The notes beneath the pieces are model-generated. The model did no database searches, was not told the DNA's origin, and saw only the letters and a program-made list of their open reading frames with translations. From Parapristionchus giblindavisi (taxonomy: Eukaryota; Nematoda; Chromadorea; Rhabditida; Diplogasteridae), in contig CALSFV010000217.1 in NCBI GenBank assembly GCA_943737045.1, forward strand, positions 124,001-188,000: 64,000 bases of DNA, given 5' to 3'. Within the stretch, counting starts at the first letter, position 1. The number at the start of each line of letters is the position of its first letter. A program made the position numbers and the translations under genes. Below are positions 1 to 10,400 of the stretch, piece by piece.

Positions 1-133
1 CAAAAGATTACAGCTTGACATGAACTGAAGTGTACATTATTCAGAATTTTTTGCTCTTTCTCGTGGTATATGACACGATAAGTTTCGCTAAAATATTGAC
101 GTGTCACGAATTCTTTAATGCCAAAAATGCATG

Positions 134-181
134 GTTCAATGTTGTTAATTCGGCTGGAGCGGCCGTTGTTCAACATTGAAC
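134..181. other. Long two-part hairpin in half A of the 321-bp unit
   Basis: GTTCAATGTTG (134-144) is the exact reverse complement of CAACATTGAAC (171-181). Between them CGGCTG (151-156) and CGGCCG (160-165) can form a second stem closed by GAG, with one T-G wobble if read as RNA; an internal loop of 6 and 5 bases separates the stems. The structure recurs in every long unit, with the outer stem perfect or carrying one mismatch depending on sequence type, and is absent from short units. Whether it folds or functions is not known. Confidence 0.6.
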
Positions 182-391
182 GTTGCAAATTATTCAGAAT
201 TTTTTGCTCTTTCGTTTGGTATATGACACGATGGGTTTCGCTGAAAATTTTTCATGTCAGGAATTGTTTTGTTCTTATCAGAGTGATGGTTACTTTTGTA
301 CTTAGGGCATTGTAGAATCAACAAAAGATTACAGCTTTACATGAACTGAAGTGTACATTATTCAGAATTTTTTGCTCTTTCTCGTGGTATA

Positions 392-427
392 TGACACGAT
401 AAGTTTCGCTAAAATATTGACGTGTCA
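392..427. other. Inverted repeat TGACACG/CGTGTCA in half A
   Basis: TGACACG (392-398) and CGTGTCA (421-427) are perfect 7-base inverted copies with a 22-base loop, repeated in nearly every long unit. Half B has the left arm but reads CATGTCA at the right arm, so the pairing is broken there. No known binding site is assigned. Confidence 0.5.
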
Positions 428-468
428 CGAATTCTTTAATGCCAAAAATGCATGGTTCAATGTTGTTA

Positions 469-485
469 ATTCGGCTGGAGCGGCC
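469..485 (+). other. CENP-B-box-like motif (7 of 9 core bases)
   Basis: ATTCGGCTGGAGCGGCC compared with the mammalian core nTTCGnnnnAnnCGGGn matches TTCG and the first three bases of CGGG, but has G in place of the central A and C at the last core position. It recurs once per long unit and is absent from short units. A chance match is quite possible in the one GC-rich patch of the unit. Confidence 0.25.
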
Positions 486-1275
486 GTTGTTCAACATGGA
501 ACGTTGCAAATTATTCAGAATTTTTTGCTCTTTCGTTTGGTATATGACACGCTGGGTTTCGCTGAAAATTTTTCATGTCAGGAATTGTTTTGTTCTTATC
601 AGAGTGATGGTTACTTTTGTACTTAGGGCATTGTAGAATCAACAAAAGATTACAGCTTGACATGAACTGAAGTGTACATTATTCAGAATTTTTTGCTCTT
701 TCTCGTGGTATATGACACGATAAGTTTCGCTAAAATATTGACGTGTCACGAATTCTTTAATGCCAAAAATGCATGGTTCAATGTTGTTAATTCGGCTGGA
801 GCGGCCGTTGTTCAACATGGAACGTTGCAAATTATTCAGAATTTTTTGCTCTTTCGTTTGGTATATGACACGCTGGGTTTCGCTGAAAATTTTTCATGTC
901 AGTAATTGTTTTGTTCTTATCAGAGTGATGGTTACTTTTGTACTTAGGGCATTGTAGAATCAACAAAAGATTACAGCTTGACATGAACTGAAGTGTACAT
1001 TATTCAGAATTTTTTGCTCTTTCTCGTGGTATATGACACGATAAGTTTCGCTAAAATATTGACGTGTCACGAATTCTTTAATGCCAAAAATGCATGGTTC
1101 AATGTTGTTAATTCGGCTGGAGCGGCCGTTGTTCAACATGGAACGTTGCAAATTATTCAGAATTTTTTGCTCTTTCGTTTGGTATATGACACGCTGGGTT
1201 TCGCTGAAAATTTTTCATGTCAGGAATTGTTTTGTTCTTATCAGAGTGATGGTTACTTTTGTACTTAGGGCATTG

Positions 1276-1443
1276 TAGAATCAACAAAAGATTACAGCTT
1301 GACATGAACTGAAGTGTACATTATTCAGAATTTTTTGCTCTTTCGTTTGGTGTATGACACGCTGGGTTTCGCTGAAAATTTTTCATGTCAGGAATTGTTT
1401 TGTTCTTATCAGAGTGATGGTTACTTTTGTACTTAGGGCATTG
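1276..1443 (+). repeat. Representative 168-bp short unit (B monomer)
   Basis: First short unit in the window. It starts like a long unit (TAGAATCAAC through GTGTACATTATTCAG) but passes straight into half B (CTTTCGTTTGG, CACGCTGGG, TCAGGAATTG), skipping exactly 153 bases. It therefore equals one B monomer. Most short units read GGTGTATGAC where half B of most long units reads GGTATATGAC, so many form their own lineage; some, such as those at 2575-2742 and 6962-7129, have the long-unit form. Most short units lack EcoRI, NsiI and EagI sites. Confidence 0.95.
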
Positions 1444-4400
1444 TAGAATCAACAAAAGATTACAGCTTGACATGAACTGAAGTGTACATTATTCAGAATT
1501 TTTTGCTCTTTCTCGTGGTATATGACACGATAAGTTTCGCTAAAATATTGACGTGTCACGAATTCTTTAATGCCAAAAATGCATGGTTCAATGTTGTTAA
1601 TTCGGCTGGAGCGGCCGTTGTTCAACATGGAACGTTGCAAATTATTCAGAATTTTTTGCTCTTTCGTTTGGTATATGACACGCTGGGTTTCGCTGAAAAT
1701 TTTTCATGTCAGTAATTGTTTTGTTCTTATCAGAGTGATGGTTACTTTTGTACTTAGGGCATTGTAGAATCAACAAAAGATTACAGCTTGACATGAACTG
1801 AAGTGTACATTATTCAGAATTTTTTGCTCTTTCTCGTGGTATATGACACGATAAGTTTCGCTAAAATATTGACGTGTCACGAATTCTTTAATGCCAAAAA
1901 TGCATGGTTCAATGTTGTTAATTCGGCTGGAGCGGCCGTTGTTCAACATTGAATGTTGCAAATTATTCAGAATTTTTTGCTCTTTCGTTTGGTATATGAC
2001 ACGATGGGTTTCGCTGAAAATTTTTCATGTCAGGAATTGTTTTGTTCTTATCAGAGTGATGGTTACTTTTGTACTTAGGGCATTGTAGAATCAACAAAAG
2101 ATTACAGCTTGACATGAACTGAAGTGTACATTATTCAGAATTTTTTGCTCTTTCTCGTGGTATATGACACGATAAGTTTCGCTAAAATATTGACGTGTCA
2201 CGAATTCTTTAATGCCAAAAATGCATGGTTCAATGTTGTTAATTCGGCTGGAGCGGCCGTTGTTCAACATGGAACGTTGCAAATTATTCAGAATTTTTTG
2301 CTCTTTCGTTTGGTATATGACACGCTGGGTTTCGCTGAAAATTTTTCATGTCAGGAATTGTTTTGTTCTTATCAGAGTGATGGTTACTTTTGTACTTAGG
2401 GCATTGTAGAATCAACAAAAGATTACAGCTTGACATGAACTGAAGTGTACATTATTCAGAATTTTTTGCTCTTTCGTTTGGTGTATGACACGATGGATTT
2501 CGCTGAAAATTTTTCATGTCAGGAATTGTTTTGTTCTTATCAGAGTGATGGTTACTTTTGCACTTAGGGCATTGTAGAATCAACAAAAGATTACAGCTTG
2601 ACATGAACTGAAGTGTACATTATTCAGAATTTTTTGCTCTTTCGTTTGGTATATGACACGCTGGGTTTCGCTGAAAATTTTTCATGTCAGGAATTGTTTT
2701 GTTCTTATCAGAGTGATGGTTACTTTTGTACTTAGGGCATTGTAGAATCAACAAAAGATTACAGCTTGACATGAACTGAAGTGTACATTATTCAGAATTT
2801 TTTGCTCTTTCTCGTGGTATATGACACGATAAGTTTCGCTAAAATATTGACGTGTCACGAATTCTTTAATGCCAAAAATGCATGGTTCAATGTTGTTAAT
2901 TCGGCTGGAGCGGCCGTTGTTCAACATGGAACGTTGCAAATTATTCAGAATTTTTTGCTCTTTCGTTTGGTATATGACACGCTGGGTTTCGCTGAAAATT
3001 TTTCATGTCAGGAATTGTTTTGTTCTTATCAGAGTGATGGTTACTTTTGTACTTAGGGCATTGTAGAATCAACAAAAGATTACAGCTTGACATGAACTGA
3101 AGTGTACATTATTCAGAATTTTTTGCTCTTTCGTTTGGTGTATGACACGATGGATTTCGCTGAAAATTTTTCATGTCAGGAATTGTTTTGTTCTTATCAG
3201 AGTGATGGTTACTTTTGCACTTAGGGCATTGTAGAATCAACAAAAGATTACAGCTTGACATGAACTGAAGTGTACATTATTCAGAATTTTTTGCTCTTTC
3301 GTTTGGTATATGACACGCTGGGTTTCGCTGAAAATTTTTCATGTCAGGAATTGTTTTGTTCTTATCAGAGTGATGGTTACTTTTGTACTTAGGGCATTGT
3401 AGAATCAACAAAAGATTACAGCTTGACATGAACTGAAGTGTACATTATTCAGAATTTTTTGCTCTTTCTCGTGGTATATGACACGATAAGTTTCGCTAAA
3501 ATATTGACGTGTCACGAATTCTTTAATGCCAAAAATGCATGGTTCAATGTTGTTAATTCGGCTGGAGCGGCCGTTGTTCAACATGGAACGTTGCAAATTA
3601 TTCAGAATTTTTTGCTCTTTCGTTTGGTATATGACACGCTGGGTTTCGCTGAAAATTTTTCATGTCAGGAATTGTTTTGTTCTTATCAGAGTGATGGTTA
3701 CTTTTGTACTTAGGGCATTGTAGAATCAACAAAAGATTACAGCTTGACATGAACTGAAGTGTACATTATTCAGAATTTTTTGCTCTTTCGTTTGGTGTAT
3801 GACACGATGGATTTCGCTGAAAATTTTTCATGTCAGGAATTGTTTTGTTCTTATCAGAGTGATGGTTACTTTTGTACTTAGGGCATTGTAGAATCAACAA
3901 AAGATTACAGCTTGACATTAACTGAAGTGTACATTATTCAGAATTTTTTGCTCTTTCTCGTGGTATATGACACGATAAGTTTCGCTAAAATATTGACGTG
4001 TCACGAATTCTTTAATGCCAAAAATGCATGGTTCAATGTTGTTAATTCGGCTGGAGCGGCCGTTGTTCAACATGGAACGTTGCAAATTATTCAGAATTTT
4101 TTGCTCTTTCGTTTGGTATATGACACGCTGGGTTTCGCTGAAAATTTTTCATGTCAGGAATTGTTTTGTTCTTATCAGAGTGATGGTTACTTTTGTACTT
4201 AGGGCATTGTTGAATCAACAAAAGATTACAGCTTGACATGAACTGAAGTGTACATTATTCAGAATTTTTTGCTCTTTCTCGTGGTATATGACACGATAAG
4301 TTTCGCTAAAATATTGACGTGTCACGAATTCTTTAATGCCAAAAATGCATGGTTCAATGTTGTTAATTCGGCTGGAGCGGCCGTTGTTCAACATGGAACG

Positions 4401-7400
4401 TTGCAAATTATTCAGAATTTTTTGCTCTTTCGTTTGGTATATGACACGCTGGGTTTCGCTGAAAATTTTTCATGTCAGGAATTGTTTTGTTCTTATCAGA
4501 GTGATGGTTACTTTTGTACTTAGGGCATTGTAGAATCAACAAAAGATTACAGCTTGACATGAACTGAAGTGTACATTATTCAGAATTTTTTGCTCTTTCG
4601 TTTGGTGTATGACACGCTGGGTTTCGCTGAAAATTTTTCATGTCAGGAATTGTTTTGTTCTTATCAGAGTGATGGTTACTTTTGTACTTAGAGCATTGTA
4701 GAATCAACAAAAGATTACAGCTTGACATGAACTGAAGTGTACATTATTCAGAATTTTTTGCTCTTTCGTTTGGTGTATGACACGCTGGGTTTCGCTGAAA
4801 ATTTTTCATGTCAGGAATTGTTTTGTTCTTATCAGAGTGATGGTTACTTTTGTACTTAGGGCATTGTAGAATCAACAAAAGATTACAGCTTGACATGAAC
4901 TGAAGTGTACATTATTCAGAATTTTTTTGCTCTTTCTCGTGGTATATGACACGATAAGTTTCGCTAAAATATTGACGTGTCACGAATTCTTTAATGCCAA
5001 AAATGCATGGTTCAATGTTGTTAATTCGGCTGGAGCGGCCGTTGTTCAACATTGAATGTTGCAAATTATTCAGAATTTTTTGCTCTTTCGTTTGGTATAT
5101 GACACGATGGGTTTCGCTGAAAATTTTTCATGTCAGGAATTGTTTTGTTCTTATCAGAGTGATGGTTACTTTTGTACTTAGGGCATTGTAGAATCAACAA
5201 AAGATTACAGCTTGACATGAACTGAAGTGTACATTATTCAGAATTTTTTGCTCTTTCTCGTGGTATATGACACGATAAGTTTCGCTAAAATATTGACGTG
5301 TCACGAATTCTTTAATGCCAAAAATGCATGGTTCAATGTTGTTAATTCGGCTGGAGCGGCCGTTGTTCAACATTGAACGTTGCAAATTATTCAGAATTTT
5401 TTGCTCTTTCGTTTGGTATATGACACGATGGGTTTCGCTGAAAATTTTTCATGTCAGGAATTGTTTTGTTCTTATCAGAGTGATGGTTACTTTTGTACTT
5501 AGGGCATTGTAGAATCAACAAAAGATTACAGCTTTACATGAACTGAAGTGTACATTATTCAGAATTTTTTGCTCTTTCTCGTGGTATATGACACGATAAG
5601 TTTCGCTAAAATATTGACGTGTCACGAATTCTTTAATGCCAAAAATGCATGGTTCAATGTTGTTAATTCGGCTGGAGCGGCCGTTGTTCAACATGGAACG
5701 TTGCAAATTATTCAGAATTTTTTGCTCTTTCGTTTGGTATATGACACGCTGGGTTTCGCTGAAAATTTTTCATGTCAGGAATTGTTTTGTTCTTATCAGA
5801 GTGATGGTTACTTTTGTACTTAGGGCATTGTAGAATCAACAAAAGATTACAGCTTGACATGAACTGAAGTGTACATTATTCAGAATTTTTTGCTCTTTCT
5901 CGTGGTATATGACACGATAAGTTTCGCTAAAATATTGACGTGTCACGAATTCTTTAATGCCAAAAATGCATGGTTCAATGTTGTTAATTCGGCTGGAGCG
6001 GCCGTTGTTCAACATGGAACGTTGCAAATTATTCAGAATTTTTTGCTCTTTCGTTTGGTATATGACACGCTGGGTTTCGCTGAAAATTTTTCATGTCAGT
6101 AATTGTTTTGTTCTTATCAGAGTGATGGTTACTTTTGTACTTAGGGCATTGTAGAATCAACAAAAGATTACAGCTTGACATGAACTGAAGTGTACATTAT
6201 TCAGAATTTTTTGCTCTTTCTCGTGGTATATGACACGATAAGTTTCGCTAAAATATTGACGTGTCACGAATTCTTTAATGCCAAAAATGCATGGTTCAAT
6301 GTTGTTAATTCGGCTGGAGCGGCCGTTGTTCAACATGGAACGTTGCAAATTATTCAGAATTTTTTGCTCTTTCGTTTGGTATATGACACGCTGGGTTTCG
6401 CTGAAAATTTTTCATGTCAGGAATTGTTTTGTTCTTATCAGAGTGATGGTTACTTTTGTACTTAGGGCATTGTAGAATCAACAAAAGATTACAGCTTGAC
6501 ATGAACTGAAGTGTACATTATTCAGAATTTTTTGCTCTTTCGTTTGGTGTATGACACGCTGGGTTTCGCTGAAAATTTTTCATGTCAGGAATTGTTTTGT
6601 TCTTATCAGAGTGATGGTTACTTTTGTACTTAGGGCATTGTAGAATCAACAAAAGATTACAGCTTGACATGAACTGAAGTGTACATTATTCAGAATTTTT
6701 TGCTCTTTCTCGTGGTATATGACACGATAAGTTTCGCTAAAATATTGACGTGTCACGAATTCTTTAATGCCAAAAATGCATGGTTCAATGTTGTTAATTC
6801 GGCTGGAGCGGCCGTTGTTCAACATGGAACGTTGCAAATTATTCAGAATTTTTTGCTCTTTCGTTTGGTATATGACACGCTGGGTTTCGCTGAAAATTTT
6901 TCATGTCAGGAATTGTTTTGTTCTTATCAGAGTGATGGTTACTTTTGCACTTAGGGCATTGTAGAATCAACAAAAGATTACAGCTTGACATGAACTGAAG
7001 TGTACATTATTCAGAATTTTTTGCTCTTTCGTTTGGTATATGACACGCTGGGTTTCGCTGAAAATTTTTCATGTCAGGAATTGTTTTGTTCTTATCAGAG
7101 TGATGGTTACTTTTGTACTTAGGGCATTGTAGAATCAACAAAAGATTACAGCTTGACATGAACTGAAGTGCACATTATTCAGAATTTTTTGCTCTTTCGT
7201 TTGGTGTATGACACGCTGGGTTTCGCTGAAAATTTTTCATGTCAGGAATTGTTTTGTTCTTATCAGAGTGATGGTTACTTTTGTACTTAGGGCATTGTAG
7301 AATCAACAAAAGATTACAGCTTGACATGAACTGAAGTGTACATTATTCAAAATTTTTTGCTCTTTCTCGTGGTATATGACACGATAAGTTTCGCTAAAAT

Positions 7401-10400
7401 ATTGACGTGTCACGAATTCTTTAATGCCAAAAATGCATGGTTCAATGTTGTTAATTCGGCTGGAGCGGCCGTTGTTCAACATGGAACGTTGCAAATTATT
7501 CAGAATTTTTTGCTCTTTCGTTTGGTATATGACACGATGGGTTTCGCTGAAAATTTTTCATGTCAGGAATTGTTTTGTTCTTATCAGAGTGATGGTTACT
7601 TTTGTACTTAGGGCATTGTAGAATCAACAAAAGATTACAGCTTGACATGAACTGAAATGTACATTATTCAGAATTTTTTGCTCTTTCTCGTGGTATATGA
7701 CACGATAAGTTTCGCTAAAATATTGACGTGTCACGAATTCTTTAATGCCAAAAATGCATGGTTCAATGTTGTTAATTCGGCTGGAGCGGCCGTTGTTCAA
7801 CATGGAACGTTGCAAATTATTCAGAATTTTTTGCTCTTTCGTTTGGTATATGACACGCTGGGTTTCGCTGAAAATTTTTCATGTCAGTAATTGTTTTGTT
7901 CTTATCAGAGTGATGGTTACTTTTGTACTTAGGGCATTGTAGAATCAACAAAAGATTACAGCTTGACATGAACTGAAGTGTACATTATTCAGAATTTTTT
8001 GTTCTTTCTCGTGGTATATGACACGATAAGTTTCGCTAAAATATTGACGTGTCACGAATTCTTTAATGCCAAAAATGCATGGTTCAATGTTGTTAATTCG
8101 GCTGGAGCGGCCGTTGTTCAACATGGAACGTTGCAAATTATTCAGAATTTTTTGCTCTTTCGTTTGGTATATGACACGCTGGGTTTCGCTGAAAATTTTT
8201 CATGTCAGGAATTGTTTTGTTCTTATCAGAGTGATGGTTACTTTTGTACTTAGGGCATTGTAGAATCAACAAAAGATTACAGCTTGACATGAACTGAAGT
8301 GAACATTATTCAGAATTTTTTGCTCTTTCTCGTGATATATGACACGATAAGTTTCGCTAAAATATTGACGTGTCACGAATTCTTTAATGCCAAAAATGCA
8401 TGGTTCAATGTTGTTAATTCGGCTGGAGCGGCCGTTGTTCAACATTGAACGTTGCAAATTATTCAGAATTTTTTGCTCTTTCGTTTGGTATATGACACGA
8501 TGGGTTTCGCTGAAAATTTTTCATGTCAGGAATTGTTTTGTTCTTATCAGAGTGATGGTTACTTTTGTACTTAGGGCATTGTAGAATCAACAAAAGATTA
8601 CAGCTTTACATGAACTGAAGTGTACATTATTCAGAATTTTTTGCTCTTTCTCGTGGTATATGACATGATAAGTTTCGCTAAAATATTGACGTGTCACGAA
8701 TTCTTTAATGCCAAAAATGCATGGTTCAATGTTGTTAATTCGGCTGGAGCGGCCGTTGTTCAACATGGAACGTTGCAAATTATTCAGAATTTTTTGCTCT
8801 TTCGTTTGGTATATGACACGCTGGGTTTCGCTGAAAATTTTTCATGTCAGGAATTGTTTTGTTCTTATCAGAGTGATGGTTACTTTTGTACTTAGGGCAT
8901 TGTAGAATCAACAAAAGATTACAGCTTGACATGAACTGAAGTGTACATTATTCAGAATTTTTTGCTCTTTCTCGTGGTATATGACACGATAAGTTTCGCT
9001 AAAATATTGACGTGTCACGAATTCTTTAATGCCAAAAATGCATGGTTCAATGTTGTTAATTCGGCTGGAGCGGCCGTTGTTCAACATGGAACGTTGCAAA
9101 TTATTCAGAATTTTTTGCTCTTTCGTTTGGTATATGACACGCTGGGTTTCGCTGAAAATTTTTCATGTCAGTAATTGTTTTGTTCTTATCAGAGTGATGG
9201 TTACTTTTGTACTTAGGGCATTGTAGAATCAACAAAAGATTACAGCTTGACATGAACTGAAGTGTACATTATTCAGAATTTTTTGCTCTTTCTCGTGGTA
9301 TATGACACGATAAGTTTCGCTAAAATATTGACGTGTCACGAATTCTTTAATGCCAAAAATGCATGGTTCAATGTTGTTAATTCGGCTGGAGCGGCCGTTG
9401 TTCAACATTGAATGTTGCAAATTATTCAGAATTTTTTGCTCTTTCGTTTGGTATATGACACGATGGGTTTCGCTGAAAATTTTTCATGTCAGGAATTGTT
9501 TTGTTCTTATCAGAGTGATGGTTACTTTTGTACTTAGGGCATTGTAGAATCAACAAAAGATTACAGCTTGACATGAACTGAAGTGTACATTATTCAGAAT
9601 TTTTTGCTCTTTCTCGTGGTATATGACACGATAAGTTTCGCTAAAATATTGACGTGTCACGAATTCTTTAATGCCAAAAATGCATGGTTCAATGTTGTTA
9701 ATTCGGCTGGAGCGGCCGTTGTTCAACATGGAACGTTGCAAATTATTCAGAATTTTTTGCTCTTTCGTTTGGTATATGACACGCTGGGTTTCGCTGAAAA
9801 TTTTTCATGTCAGGAATTGTTTTGTTCTTATCAGAGTGATGGTTACTTTTGTACTTAGGGCATTGTAGAATCAACAAAAGATTACAGCTTGACATGAACT
9901 GAAGTGTACATTATTCAGAATTTTTTGCTCTTTCTCGTGGTATATGACAAGATAAGTTTCGCTAAAATATTGACGTGTCACGAATTCTTTAATGCCAAAA
10001 ATGCATGGTTCAATGTTGTTAATTCGGCTGGAGCGGCCGTTGTTCAACATTGAATGTTGCAAATTATTCAGAATTTTTTGCTCTTTCGTTTGGTATATGA
10101 CACGATGGGTTTCGCTGAAAATTTTTCATGTCAGGAATTGTTTTGTTCTTATCAGAGTGATGGTTACTTTTGTACTTAGGGCATTGTAGAATCAACAAAA
10201 GATTACAGCTTGACATGAACTGAAGTGTACATTATTCAGAATTTTTTGCTCTTTCTCGTGGTATATGACACGATAAGTTTCGCTAAAATATTGACGTGTC
10301 ACGAATTCTTTAATGCCAAAAATGCATGGTTCAATGTTGTTAATTCGGCTGGAGCGGCCGTTGTTCAACATTGAACGTTGCAAATTATTCAGAATTTTTT

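Larger units (their letters stand above)
313..633 (+). repeat. Representative 321-bp long unit (A+B dimer)
   Basis: First complete long unit. Two related halves can be seen: half A begins at 357 and half B at 510, each opening with ATTATTCAGAATTTTTTG and sharing 25 identical bases. The spacing is 153 bases from A to B and 168 from B to the next A. Further shared blocks are TGGTATATGACACG and GTTTCGCT, and fainter similarity continues through ATGGTT and ACATG to the end, so the dimer looks full-length rather than a local duplication. Half A alone has the EcoRI site GAATTC, the NsiI site ATGCAT and the EagI site CGGCCG. A BsrGI site TGTACA lies at the B-to-A joint. Open frames of 63, 65 and 91 codons occur in the unit but are mutually overlapping by-products of the repeat. 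Confidence 0.95.

Noticed and set aside
118..315. Recurring open frames of 65 codons (plus), 91 codons (plus) and 63 codons (minus) in almost every long unit
   Set aside because: They overlap each other on both strands, repeat with the satellite period, are absent or broken by stops in many units, and show no recognisable domain. They are by-products of a low-divergence repeat.
525..560. CENP-B box at CTTTCGTTTGG or GTTTCGCTGAAAA
   Set aside because: These match only the TTCG part and, in one case, the central A; the CGGG part is absent. The match in the GC-rich loop is better and is reported with low confidence.
624..629. TTAGGG at the end of each unit, resembling a telomere repeat
   Set aside because: It occurs once per 168 or 321 bases as part of ACTTAGGGCATTG, never in tandem, and many units read TTAGAG.
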